A DNA stretch of 64,000 bases from Hyphobacterium sp. CCMP332. GTDB taxonomy: Bacteria > Bacteroidota > Bacteroidia > Cytophagales > CCMP332. Shown here one piece after another: positions 52,065 through 61,614 of the stretch. Where the stretch lies: positions 1,714,001 through 1,778,000 of the forward strand of contig CP058647.1 of NCBI GenBank assembly GCA_014323545.1, in the 5' to 3' direction. Every line of letters starts with the position of its first letter. Within the stretch, counting starts at the first letter, position 1. Both the position numbers and the translations under genes were made by a program. Under the pieces are notes generated by a model. The model saw nothing but the letters and a program-made list of their open reading frames with translations, was not told where the DNA came from and made no database searches.

Positions 52065-54467
52065 TTAATTCCGGATTGGCCTGCCTGTCTTAATTACGGC
52101 TTGAATCCTTTCTAGTGTTTTCTTTTCTCCGGTCAGAGAAACAAAAGCTTCTCTTTCCAAATCCAATAGGTATTGCTCAGAAACTTCCTGTGGATATGAT
52201 AAATCTCCACCTGCCATTACATATGCGAGTTTCCTTGCCACTTTCGCATCGTGTTCTGAAATATATCGCCCCATGAGCATTCCGTTTATTCCAGCTTCAA
52301 ACAGGGCAATTAATTTTTTGCCTTGTACCTTTATATCTTTTCTATGTACCGGTTGAACATATCCCTGTTCTATTATTGAAATTACAGCTTGTTTGGCATC
52401 TGCTAATTGCCTGTTTTTATTTACAGAAATATTATCCCCGTCGTGAAGTATATGCATATCAAAAGCCTCATACGCAGATGTTGCCACTTTCGCCTGAGCA
52501 ATATCCATAAATGCATTTTGCATATTGTTCAATTCAGCATCTCCTTCCTCAAAAGTATCCGAGACCCGCAAAACCATTTCTTTGGTTCCACCACCACCGG
52601 GTATAACACCTATGCCCATTTCAACGAGACCAATGTATGTTTCCGCAGCAGCCTGAACTTTGTCTGCGTGCATGGTCATTTCACATCCACCTCCCAGAGT
52701 TAATCCATGAGGGGCAACTACCACAGGAATGGATGAATAGCGAACACGCATCATGGTATTTTGAAACTGCCTAACCATGAAGTCGATTTCATCAAATTCC
52801 TGCTCGATGGCAAACATAAATATCATACCCACATTTGCTCCTGCAGAAAAATTGGCACCCTGATTTCCAATGACCAGCCCTTCGTATTCCTTTTCTGCAA
52901 GATCAATGGCTTTATTTATGCCTTGAATGACTTCACTTCCCAGGGTGTTCATTTTGGTGTGAAACTCAATATTTAAAATTCCATCACCTATATCGAAAAT
53001 AGTAGCTCCTTCATTGGACCATACTTTTTTGTTTTCCCTTAAATTATCGAGCACAATGAATTCATCGGTACCTGGAAGTGCTTCGTATGCATCATTTTTG
53101 ATGTTGTAATACTTTTTAACCCCTCCTTCAACTTTATAAAATGAAGTTTTGCCTTTTTTGAGCATATCTTTTACCCATGACCCGACTTTAAATCCGGCCT
53201 CTTCCATTTTTTTAATGGTGTCTTCCAAGCCAACAGAATCCCAGGTTTCAAAAGGGCCAACTTCCCAACCAAAGCCGGAACAAACGGCCTGATCTATTTG
53301 ATATAAATGATCAGCAATTTCAGGTATTCTGAAACTCACGTATTGAAATAGGCCATAAAATGAATCTCTATAAAATTCTCCGGCTTTATCTTTTCCATTC
53401 AGTAATGTTTTAAACCGGTTTATAACTTTATCAATGGACTTTGTTTCTTCAAGAGTGGCAAACTTTACTTTTTCTTTTGGTTTGTATTCAAAAGAGTCTA
53501 AATCAAGTGTTAATATTTGACTTTTCCCTTCTTCGTCTTTAACCTTTTTATAAAAACCCTGTTTTGTTTTATCGCCAAACCATTTGTTTTTTTCCATTTT
53601 CCTGACCTCTTCAGGTAATTTGAACATTTCTCTGGATTCATCCTTGGTCAGGCCCTGATAAAGATTATCCGATACTTTTATTAGTGTATCTAGCCCTACC
53701 ACATCAGAAGTTCTAAATGTCGCTGACTTGGGTCTTCCTATAACCGGGCCGGTAAGTTTATCAACTTCATCAATATTGAGGCCTAGCTTCATCATTGAAT
53801 CCACTACTTTTAAAATGGCATAAATCCCTACGCGGTTAGCAATGAATGCCGGCGTATCTTTACACAGTACTGTGGTTTTTCCAAGAAACTTGCTCCCAAA
53901 TGACATGAGAAAATCAACAACCTCAGGATCAGACTGCGGTCCGGGAATAATTTCCAGAAGCTGAAGGTATCTCGGAGGGTTAAAAAAATGTGTGCCGGCA
54001 AAATTTTTCTGAAAATCCTCGGTTCTCCCCTCACACATTAAATGCATGGGAATTCCACTGGTGTTTGATGTAATCAAAGTGCCTTTTGCTCGAAATTTTT
54101 CAACACTTTCAAAAATCTTTTTCTTTATCTCTAGGTTTTCAACCACAACCTCAATGACCCAATCAGATTTCTCAATTTTTGACATGTCATCGTCGAAATT
54201 TCCTGTTTCAATTCGCGAGGCGAAATCCTTATGATAAATTGGTGAGGGATTTGATTTTAATGCAGTAATAAGAGAATCGTTTACAATTCTGTTTCTAACG
54301 TTTTTGTTCTCTAAATCAAGGCCCGCTTTTTTTTCTTTATCATTTAACTCTCTAGGAACCATGTCCAGGAGAAGGACTTGTACACCGATGTTAGCAAAAT
54401 GACATGCAATTCTGGACCCCATAACACCAGATCCTAAAATGGCGACTTTCTTAATAATTCTTTTCAT
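52065..54467 (-). CDS. fadN: 3-hydroxyacyl-CoA dehydrogenase / enoyl-CoA hydratase fusion (FadN-like)
   Basis: 800 residues. N-terminal 3HCDH with NAD-binding VAILGSGVMGSRIACHFANIG (as LGSGVMGSR), NTSGIPM and HFFNPPRYLQLLEIIPG; then a C-terminal enoyl-CoA hydratase/isomerase domain (about 490-720) with FSAGANVGM and GLTLGGGCEMTMHADK, plus VEMGIGVIPGGGGTKE. The order dehydrogenase first, hydratase second is that of B. subtilis FadN, reversed from E. coli FadB. It catalyses the two middle steps of beta-oxidation. It lies 5 bases after the MarR gene. Confidence 0.93.
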   Translation of the reverse strand: MKRIIKKVAILGSGVMGSRIACHFANIGVQVLLLDMVPRELNDKEKKAGLDLENKNVRNRIVNDSLITALKSNPSPIYHKDFASRIETGNFDDDMSKIEKSDWVIEVVVENLEIKKKIFESVEKFRAKGTLITSNTSGIPMHLMCEGRTEDFQKNFAGTHFFNPPRYLQLLEIIPGPQSDPEVVDFLMSFGSKFLGKTTVLCKDTPAFIANRVGIYAILKVVDSMMKLGLNIDEVDKLTGPVIGRPKSATFRTSDVVGLDTLIKVSDNLYQGLTKDESREMFKLPEEVRKMEKNKWFGDKTKQGFYKKVKDEEGKSQILTLDLDSFEYKPKEKVKFATLEETKSIDKVINRFKTLLNGKDKAGEFYRDSFYGLFQYVSFRIPEIADHLYQIDQAVCSGFGWEVGPFETWDSVGLEDTIKKMEEAGFKVGSWVKDMLKKGKTSFYKVEGGVKKYYNIKNDAYEALPGTDEFIVLDNLRENKKVWSNEGATIFDIGDGILNIEFHTKMNTLGSEVIQGINKAIDLAEKEYEGLVIGNQGANFSAGANVGMIFMFAIEQEFDEIDFMVRQFQNTMMRVRYSSIPVVVAPHGLTLGGGCEMTMHADKVQAAAETYIGLVEMGIGVIPGGGGTKEMVLRVSDTFEEGDAELNNMQNAFMDIAQAKVATSAYEAFDMHILHDGDNISVNKNRQLADAKQAVISIIEQGYVQPVHRKDIKVQGKKLIALFEAGINGMLMGRYISEHDAKVARKLAYVMAGGDLSYPQEVSEQYLLDLEREAFVSLTGEKKTLERIQAVIKTGRPIRN

Positions 54468-54472
54468 AATAT

Positions 54473-54916
54473 TTATTGATCACGAAAAATATGATTGTTA
54501 TCTATCAAATGGTTTATATTGTCTATGACTTCAAAAAAGGTGTCCAGCTTCTCTTTCGGAACAACTTCCTGTACAGCATGATTAAATTTTCTTATTGTTT
54601 TTTTGGAAATTTCTCGCTTTTCCTTTCCTAATTCAGTTAAGAATATTCGGGTTACGCGCCCATCTTCTTTATCGGCCATTCTTAAAATTAATCCGCGCTC
54701 TTCCATATTTTTAATCATTCGTGAAAGACTGTGAATCTCCATCCCGATCATCGGACCTATTTTAGTAGCAGGAGTACCATTTTCATCATCGATATTAATC
54801 AAAACATAACCCATCGAAGTAGTTATTTCATGTTTTGAAGCCTCATTATTGTACATTCTGAAGATGGCATGCCAGGCAGTTTTTATATTGAAGTCTACGG
54901 TTTCCTTTGCTTTCAT
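54473..54916 (-). CDS. MarR family transcriptional regulator of the fad operon
   Basis: 147 residues. The helix-turn-helix and wing are seen in TKIGPMIGMEIHSLSRMIKNMEERGLILRM and DGRVTRIFLTELGKEKR. It is encoded first in the fad operon, five bases before fadN. By analogy with other MarR-type regulators of acyl-CoA metabolism it may respond to acyl-CoA; that is inference. An 18-base palindrome 28 bases upstream of its ATG may be its operator. Confidence 0.9.
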   Translation of the reverse strand: MKAKETVDFNIKTAWHAIFRMYNNEASKHEITTSMGYVLINIDDENGTPATKIGPMIGMEIHSLSRMIKNMEERGLILRMADKEDGRVTRIFLTELGKEKREISKKTIRKFNHAVQEVVPKEKLDTFFEVIDNINHLIDNNHIFRDQ

Positions 54917-54943
54917 AGGTCAGAGAACGAAAATAAAAAATTA

Positions 54944-54961
54944 TATTATGCATGCATAATA
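54944..54961. promoter_or_regulatory. 18-base perfect palindrome upstream of marR-fad operon
   Basis: TATTATGCATGCATAATA is a perfect 18-base palindrome, centred 36-37 bases upstream of the marR ATG, in the promoter area. MarR dimers bind palindromes of this size, so it is a candidate autoregulatory operator. Confidence 0.6.
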
Positions 54962-55071
54962 AATTGATGTTTTTTTTTAGTTTATAGGTTTACTTGTATT
55001 TCCTTATTTTATTATTTGAGGAATAGACTTAAAAAGTGCATTCCTTTAATAATAATTGATATTTTTGGCCA

Positions 55072-57660
55072 ATGAAGGGAATTCTCCTTGTTTTCTGTTT
55101 ATTAACCTATAATCCCTCGGATGCGCAATTCAACAAAAAAATTGAAAAGGAGGTAGGTTATTTTATCCACCACAAGGACTACAAGGAAGCATTAAGAATT
55201 TTAAACCAAGCTGCTGTAAAAAGCCCCGAAAACCCCAAATGGAATTATTTAAAGGCGAAAGTTTATTTTGAACTCGCAAATTATGATTCTGCATTTGTTT
55301 ATTTTTTAAAAACAGAACAACTCGGTGATGAGTCACCGGAAAACAATTACTATTTGGCTAATCTCTATCATCAGAGAGACAGCTTTGCAATGGCCAAAGA
55401 GCATTATTTCCGGTTTTTAAAAGTATTTTCTGAAACTGATAAAGACTCCCATCCTCTTGCCAACAAAAAGGATATCCGAAAAAGAATTGATGAATGCAAT
55501 AATGGAATTGAGTTTAAACAAAACCAAAGAAACATAGAAATTATCAATCTTGGAGGAGCAATAAATTCTAGTTATCCTGATTACGCTCCTGTGATTTCAG
55601 CTGATGAACAGACACTTTTTTTTACTTCCAGGAGACCTAATAGCACGGGAGGTTTAGTTGATGCAAGAGATGGCTGGAATATGGAAGACATTTATATATG
55701 TGTAAAGGACAGCAACAATGCATGGTCAAAACCGGAGCAACTTCCCGGATATATTAACTCCAACGGACACGATGCAAATATTGGCCTTTCGCCAGATGGT
55801 CAATCTCTTTTTATTTATCGCGATGATGCTTCTCAATCCGGATTGTCTGGAAATATTTATGAATCGGTTTGGAAATTTCGTCGCTGGTCAACGCCATTTC
55901 TTTTACCGGAACCTATAAATACTGAGTTTTGGGAAACAGGGGTTAGCACCACTCCGGATGAACAAACCCTTTATTTTTCTTCAAACAGACCAGGAGGATA
56001 TGGAGGCCTTGATATTTACAAAGTTAGAATGCTTCCGAACGGATCCTGGGCCTTGCCGGAAAACCTGGGACCAAGCATCAATACAGAATATAATGAAGAG
56101 TCTCCCTTTATTCATCCCGATGCTAAAACACTCTATTTTTCATCTCAAGGGCATAGCAGTATGGGAGGTTTCGATATATTCTATTCAAGCTTGGAAGACA
56201 GCATCTGGACCGAGCCCGAAAATATGGGTTATCCACTCAATACGGCCCAAAACGAATTGTATTTCGTGCTATCTGCAGATGCGAGAAGAGGGTATTTTTC
56301 GGGAATTAGAAGTGAAACTTATGGAGACAAAGATTTATACATAGCCAATTTGCCAGAAAAACCCATTCAAATTATTCTGTTAAAAGGGAGAGTGGTTGAC
56401 AAAGAAACCGAAAAGCCGCTTGCTACGCTGATAAAGGTATTTGACAATGCAACTAAAGAGTTGATCTATGTATTAAACTCTAATGGTGTTAATGGGCGTT
56501 TTTCATCTGTTTTACCTCCGCATAAAAATTACAATGTGCAGGTAGAAGTAGAACAACCAGGATATGCGCATTACTCTGTTAATATTCATATTCCCGATCA
56601 AAAAGAGTTTGTTGAAATTGATACAATTATCAGATTGCAAAGAGATGATACACTCCATACCATTACCCTTTTGCCTAATATATTTTTCAAATTAAATCTT
56701 GCAGAACTGGATTCAACTTCTGAGCTGGAATTGGATGCCCTCGCCAAAAGAATGTTTGACAATCCGGAAATGAACCTGGAGATCGCTGTTCATACCTTTT
56801 CACAAAATAGTAATTCTAAAAATCTCAATTTATCCCAGAGAAGAGCAGATGCAATAAAGCAAGCACTTATTTCAAGGGGAGTCGCTGGTAACAGGATTTT
56901 CCCGGTGGGCTATGGAGATAAATACCCCAGAGAAGAAGAAAAAGGGCCCTGGGAAAATAAAGGTATAAGGCCGGATGACAGAGTTGAAGCAATCATCATT
57001 CCATCATACAATGAAAAAATGAAGCCGGCAGATGATGGTTACTATTATATCAACGCCTATAAGCCTTTCGTCCTTAGGATTAATCCGGAAGAAGCTGATA
57101 TGTACACTGAAAATACAACAATTGAAAGCGAAAAAGATTCTTTACCATCAGGTTTATCTGAAAAGCTCATTGACACAACTTACAATGCATCTGTAAAGGA
57201 TGATTCTGAGCTAATCACAAAAATTGAAATCAAAGACAAAGCAATAGAAAAAGACAGCTCAATTGAAAACTTAAAAGAGAAAAAAGATCAAACAGTAGAA
57301 ACAGAACAAGAGATTCCAAATCTGTCTGACCTAAAAGTATATTTTGTAGTAAATAAAATTTATTTCAGAACCGACCCGGATACAGTGCTCAATGAAATAT
57401 TAGGCATTTTGGATATGCGGCCGGATTTAAATATAGTAATTCACAGTTATACAGATACCGTAGGTCACCCTGATTACAATAAGTTTTTATCAAAGATCAG
57501 AGCTGATAATGTAAAAAAAGCTCTTGTTAAAAAAGGAGCAGACCCTCAAAGAATAATTACAAAAGGAAACGGCCAGATCAATCCGATAGCTTCCAATGCC
57601 ACTCGACAAGGAAGGATGAAAAACAGAAGAGCTGAATTTGAAGCAATAAAAAGAAACTAA
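55072..57660 (+). CDS. TPR-PD40-double OmpA envelope protein
   Basis: 862 residues with a signal peptide (MKGILLVFCLLTYNPSDA). TPR helices (about 25-130), a PD40/WD40-like propeller (about 140-430; LFFTSRRPNSTGG, LYFSSNRPGGYGGLDIYK), a carboxypeptidase-regulatory-like domain (about 440-525; GRVVDKETEKPLATLIK), then two OmpA domains: one about 535-645 (LSQRRADAIKQALISRGV, VGYGDKYP) and one about 755-862 (SYTDTVGHPDYNKFLSKIRADNV, GNGQINPIASN). OmpA domains bind peptidoglycan. The second copy is unusual and may let it bridge more than one site. Predicted outer membrane or periplasmic. Confidence 0.9.
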   Translation: MKGILLVFCLLTYNPSDAQFNKKIEKEVGYFIHHKDYKEALRILNQAAVKSPENPKWNYLKAKVYFELANYDSAFVYFLKTEQLGDESPENNYYLANLYHQRDSFAMAKEHYFRFLKVFSETDKDSHPLANKKDIRKRIDECNNGIEFKQNQRNIEIINLGGAINSSYPDYAPVISADEQTLFFTSRRPNSTGGLVDARDGWNMEDIYICVKDSNNAWSKPEQLPGYINSNGHDANIGLSPDGQSLFIYRDDASQSGLSGNIYESVWKFRRWSTPFLLPEPINTEFWETGVSTTPDEQTLYFSSNRPGGYGGLDIYKVRMLPNGSWALPENLGPSINTEYNEESPFIHPDAKTLYFSSQGHSSMGGFDIFYSSLEDSIWTEPENMGYPLNTAQNELYFVLSADARRGYFSGIRSETYGDKDLYIANLPEKPIQIILLKGRVVDKETEKPLATLIKVFDNATKELIYVLNSNGVNGRFSSVLPPHKNYNVQVEVEQPGYAHYSVNIHIPDQKEFVEIDTIIRLQRDDTLHTITLLPNIFFKLNLAELDSTSELELDALAKRMFDNPEMNLEIAVHTFSQNSNSKNLNLSQRRADAIKQALISRGVAGNRIFPVGYGDKYPREEEKGPWENKGIRPDDRVEAIIIPSYNEKMKPADDGYYYINAYKPFVLRINPEEADMYTENTTIESEKDSLPSGLSEKLIDTTYNASVKDDSELITKIEIKDKAIEKDSSIENLKEKKDQTVETEQEIPNLSDLKVYFVVNKIYFRTDPDTVLNEILGILDMRPDLNIVIHSYTDTVGHPDYNKFLSKIRADNVKKALVKKGADPQRIITKGNGQINPIASNATRQGRMKNRRAEFEAIKRN

Positions 57661-60224
57661 ACATCACGTCTTAATACCTCTAGGGGACTTCGGTCGAAAA
57701 TACCTCTCGTATTTAGCCATCCGATCAGTACACATAATGCAGTGATGGATCCCCAAATTACCAAGATACTCAGAATGTCCGGCACGAAAACCATTTCAAA
57801 AAAATAAATGGACAAGGCAAAACTAGCACCAAGTGCTAATATTGAACCGGTTATACCTGAAAGAAGTCCCAGATAAGCATACTCCACCAGGCTGATTTGA
57901 ACAATTTGATTTTTTGAAGCCCCTAAAGTTCTCAACAATACATTCTCCTTCAACCTAACAAATTTACCGTTGGTAACAGCTCCGGCCAATACTATCAAGC
58001 CTGTGACAACTGAAAACAAAGCCATAAACCGGATGACAAAAGAGACCTTACTTAAAATATCATCAACATTCCTGAGGATCATGCTTAAGTCAAGAACCGA
58101 CACATTCGGAAATGCCCTAACAATATCTTTTTGTATTTGAGAAGACTCCATTTTGTTTTCGGCGCGGGTAAGTAAAACATAAAATTGCGGAGCATCTTCG
58201 AAGATACCCTTGGGAAATAGAACGGTAAAATTGGTTTGGAACCGTTGCCAATCTACTTTTCGAACACTTCCTATATAGCTTTTAACAGGCACACCCTGGA
58301 CATCCCAGACTACTTCATCACCTATTTGTGCGTCAATGCGTTTTAACATCCGTTCACTTACCGATACATAAAGTGAGTCGTCTCCCGGTTTAAACTCATT
58401 GATATAATGACCTTCCACAATTTCTTCAGAGTCAATCAGACTGTCTCGGTAGGTCACTCGATATTCCATGGTCAATGCCCAATTCGGGATTTCATCGGTA
58501 GTATCTTTTCTAATTTCATCTGAGGATTTACCATTGATACTGTCAATTCTTATAGTTACAACCGGCACCATTTGATTGATAGGATAATTATTCTTTTCCA
58601 CATAAGCCAGCAGATCATCTTTCTGATAATCTTGAATATCAACCAATATTAGATTAGACCTGCTTTTATCTCCGCTGAATTCAAGTTGAGATAGGAGGCT
58701 ATTTTGAATCAATGAAAGGGTGACAATCATAAATGCACCCAGGCCAATAACAATTGTCAATACGGAGGTTTGATTGTTTGGGCGAAATAAATTTGCCAAA
58801 CCCTGTCGCCATACAAAAGACCAGTTCTTTGGGAAATTCTTTCTTATTAAGCGAATTAATAAATATGAAACAGCTGCTAATGCAGCTATGGTAATCAGCA
58901 TGATGGCATAAAAAGCTGTACCAAAAATCAATTCACCAGTCTGATAGACCGCAAAGACCCATGGCAATACAAGAATCAAGAGAAATAATATTTTTTGAAG
59001 TAAAGGGCTTTTCATCAATTCAGCGGCAGATGTTCTCAACACCGCAAGTGGGGAAACATATTTTACCCTAATCAAAGGTAAAGCGGCAAATAATAATGAA
59101 ATAATTAAGCCAATACCAAGTCCGGTGAATGAAGCCTGTGGCGAAAAATTTAAATTGAGCTCTATTGGAATAAAATCCTGTAAAACATAAGGAATTGCAA
59201 ATTGCACCAGGTTTCCCAATAATACGCCTATAATACTCCCAATGGCACCAATACCGCTGGCTTGGATAAAAAATATCCAGAATGATTGCCAACCTGTAGC
59301 ACCCATACACCTAAGTACTGCAACGGAAGGAATTTTTTCCTGAACATATATATGGACCGAACTCGCAACACCAATACAGCCCAAAATCAAAGCGATAAAA
59401 CCGAGCAATTGAAAAAAGCGATACATATTATCCAATGCAGAGCCAACCCGTTCCTTTCTGTCATCTACCGTTTCATTTCCATAGCCTAAACTTTTGGTTG
59501 TTTTTTTGATAGGACCAAACAACTCCTCAGCATTTTCTCCCTTTTCCGCTTTAAAATACAGCCGGTAATTAACCCGACTTCCGTACTGAATAAGATTTGT
59601 AGAATCCAAAAAAGCATAGGGGATATAGACAGAGGGAGATAAAGAAGACATTATACCGGCACTTCCGGGAATAGAAGAAACCAGGCCAATAATAGGAAGA
59701 GTCAGACTTCCTGTTTTCACCGAATCACCAATTTCTACCTCGAGTTGCAAGGCCAGCGTTTCGTCAATCAAGGCCCCTTGACCGGACTTCAGTTTTTCTA
59801 AAGATTTTCTTGGTATTGTTTCAACCAAACCGTAAAAAGGATATCCACCTTCAAGGGCAACCAATTGAACCAATCTCGTTTTATTATTTTTTGGGAAAAT
59901 AGCCATAGATGCCATTCTTGCACTTTTTCCTTTTTCACGCTCGAAAGTGTCAACCATATTTATGAATAAAGTATCAAATGGCTGATTGGAATAAATTACC
60001 AGGTCGGCAGCAAGTAGTTCTTTGGCTTGCCGGTCTATATCGTTTTTTAAATTATAATTAAAAGAATTTATGGCGACCAATGCACCGATACCAACAGAAA
60101 CAGATACGATAAAAAGAAATAACCGGTCAAAGTGTTTTTTGGCATCTTTCCATGCAAGTTTCCAAATCCATGAATCCCTTAAAAGATTAGTCCCCCTACG
60201 TTTTACAGATATCTTTTTATCCAT
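57657..60224 (-). CDS. FtsX-family ABC permease (YbbP-like)
   Basis: 855 residues. One N-terminal membrane segment (about 32-55), an extracytoplasmic domain, FtsX block (about 265-400), further membrane segments (about 410-460), a second extracytoplasmic domain and final FtsX block (about 750-850). The layout is that of E. coli YbbP. The start codon overlaps the stop of the ATPase gene by 1 base, so they form one transporter, probably for lipids or lipoprotein-like substrates. Its 3' end overlaps the OmpA gene by 4 bases. Confidence 0.9.
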   Translation of the reverse strand: MDKKISVKRRGTNLLRDSWIWKLAWKDAKKHFDRLFLFIVSVSVGIGALVAINSFNYNLKNDIDRQAKELLAADLVIYSNQPFDTLFINMVDTFEREKGKSARMASMAIFPKNNKTRLVQLVALEGGYPFYGLVETIPRKSLEKLKSGQGALIDETLALQLEVEIGDSVKTGSLTLPIIGLVSSIPGSAGIMSSLSPSVYIPYAFLDSTNLIQYGSRVNYRLYFKAEKGENAEELFGPIKKTTKSLGYGNETVDDRKERVGSALDNMYRFFQLLGFIALILGCIGVASSVHIYVQEKIPSVAVLRCMGATGWQSFWIFFIQASGIGAIGSIIGVLLGNLVQFAIPYVLQDFIPIELNLNFSPQASFTGLGIGLIISLLFAALPLIRVKYVSPLAVLRTSAAELMKSPLLQKILFLLILVLPWVFAVYQTGELIFGTAFYAIMLITIAALAAVSYLLIRLIRKNFPKNWSFVWRQGLANLFRPNNQTSVLTIVIGLGAFMIVTLSLIQNSLLSQLEFSGDKSRSNLILVDIQDYQKDDLLAYVEKNNYPINQMVPVVTIRIDSINGKSSDEIRKDTTDEIPNWALTMEYRVTYRDSLIDSEEIVEGHYINEFKPGDDSLYVSVSERMLKRIDAQIGDEVVWDVQGVPVKSYIGSVRKVDWQRFQTNFTVLFPKGIFEDAPQFYVLLTRAENKMESSQIQKDIVRAFPNVSVLDLSMILRNVDDILSKVSFVIRFMALFSVVTGLIVLAGAVTNGKFVRLKENVLLRTLGASKNQIVQISLVEYAYLGLLSGITGSILALGASFALSIYFFEMVFVPDILSILVIWGSITALCVLIGWLNTRGIFDRSPLEVLRRDV

Positions 60225-60910
60225 TATGCCTTTTTAAGCTTATCCGAAACAAGGTCACCACCTTTTAATTGCAAAATCCGATTGGTGAAATTTGCCAGGC
60301 CAATATTATGCGTTACCATGACAAGAGTAGTCCCTATTTCCTTATTCAAATTAAAAAGCAGGTCGGTAATTATAGCGGCAGTTTCTTCATCCAGGTTTCC
60401 CGTTGGCTCATCTGCAAATAAAATATCAGGATTGGCCATAAATGCCCTTGCAATAGCCACACGCTGTTGTTCACCACCTGAAAGTTGATTGGGATAATGG
60501 TGTAGGCGCTCCTCTAATCCCACGCGAGATAACAATTCAATGGCACGGGGTTCAGTATTTTTTTCACCCCGAAGCTCAAGAGGAATGCTTACGTTTTCAA
60601 GTGCACTCAAAGTAGGTAAGAGCTGGAAATTTTGAAATACAAAACCAACATGCTGATTTCGCACGTATGCCCTGTCGTCTTCACTTAAATCATTAAGTTT
60701 AATTCCCGCTAAACTTACTGAACCGGTACTCGGCGTGTCGAGACCGGCACATAAACCAAGAAGGGTTGTTTTTCCACTTCCTGATGGTCCAACGATCGAC
60801 ATTGTATCTCCTTTTTTGATTTCAAAATTTATTGAGTTCAGTACTGTTAGACTTTGGCCTCCGGTTTGATACGTTTTACTGAGGTCTTTGACCTCCAGGA
60901 TTTCTGTCAT
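60224..60910 (-). CDS. ABC transporter ATP-binding protein (YbbA/LolD-like)
   Basis: 228 residues. Walker A GPSGSGKTT, Q-loop VFQNFQLLPT, signature LSGGEQQRVAIARA, Walker B ILFADEP and H-loop VTHN are all present. The LolD/MacB-type helical region matches FtsX-family partners. It is the first gene of the pair, transcribed leftwards, with the esterase gene divergent. Confidence 0.95.
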   Translation of the reverse strand: MTEILEVKDLSKTYQTGGQSLTVLNSINFEIKKGDTMSIVGPSGSGKTTLLGLCAGLDTPSTGSVSLAGIKLNDLSEDDRAYVRNQHVGFVFQNFQLLPTLSALENVSIPLELRGEKNTEPRAIELLSRVGLEERLHHYPNQLSGGEQQRVAIARAFMANPDILFADEPTGNLDEETAAIITDLLFNLNKEIGTTLVMVTHNIGLANFTNRILQLKGGDLVSDKLKKA

Positions 60911-60957
60911 TTTTATTTATAAGTTTAACTCCTGATATAATCATAAAATTGCCGCTA

Positions 60958-61614
60958 ATGTTCAATATTATTATCACTTTTAAAAAAACAGTGATGAACG
61001 GAAAAATTCACAGTATAAATTTGGCTGTACTTATTATCCTCATGTCAACGCAGGTCTTTGCGCAGGAAAAAACGATTCTTTGCTTTGGTAATTCCTTGAC
61101 AGCAGGATACGGTCTGGCAAAAGAAGAAGCATGGCCAATGTTGATTCAGGAAAAGATTTCTCAGGCTGAATTAAAATACAAAGTGATACAATCGGGTTTA
61201 AGTGGGGAAACTTCGGCAGGCGGATTATCGCGAATTAAATGGGTCTTAAAGGACCCCATTGATGTTTTTATACTTGAATTAGGGCCAAATGACGGATTGC
61301 GGGGATTGCCTTTATCTCAAACGGAGAAGAACCTTCAGCAAATAATTGATTATGTAAAATCGAAAAACCCGGAAGTGAAAATTATATTGGCTGGAATGCG
61401 TGTGCCACCGAATATGGGTCCTGAATATTCAAATGCGTTTCAAACGCTTTTTGAAAAACTGGCTATTAATAACAAGGCAACACTTATCCCATTCTTTTTA
61501 GAGGGGGTAGCCGGAAACAAAGAATTAAACTTAAACGACGGAATTCATCCAAATAAAAAAGGGCAAAAAATCGTGGCAAATACTGTTTGGAAATATTTAA
61601 AACCAGTATTATAA
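60958..61614 (+). CDS. tesA: TesA-like arylesterase / lysophospholipase (SGNH hydrolase)
   Basis: 218 residues from the ATG at 60958; an ATG at 60994 (MNGKIHSINLAVLIILMSTQ) gives a cleaner signal peptide and is an equally good start. SGNH blocks: ILCFGNSLTAGYG (Ser nucleophile of GNSLT), SGLSGETSAGG, LELGPNDGLRG and the catalytic DGIHPNKKG (Asp-His). A secreted periplasmic esterase. Divergent from ybbA, a gene arrangement also known in E. coli (tesA-ybbA-ybbP). Its 3' end overlaps the next gene by 6 bases. Confidence 0.9.
   Translation: MFNIIITFKKTVMNGKIHSINLAVLIILMSTQVFAQEKTILCFGNSLTAGYGLAKEEAWPMLIQEKISQAELKYKVIQSGLSGETSAGGLSRIKWVLKDPIDVFILELGPNDGLRGLPLSQTEKNLQQIIDYVKSKNPEVKIILAGMRVPPNMGPEYSNAFQTLFEKLAINNKATLIPFFLEGVAGNKELNLNDGIHPNKKGQKIVANTVWKYLKPVL

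Noticed and set aside
55060-55067. TATTTTTG as promoter of the TPR-PD40-OmpA gene
   Set aside because: It is only 4 bases before the ATG, so the transcript would begin inside the gene; likely chance in AT-rich DNA.
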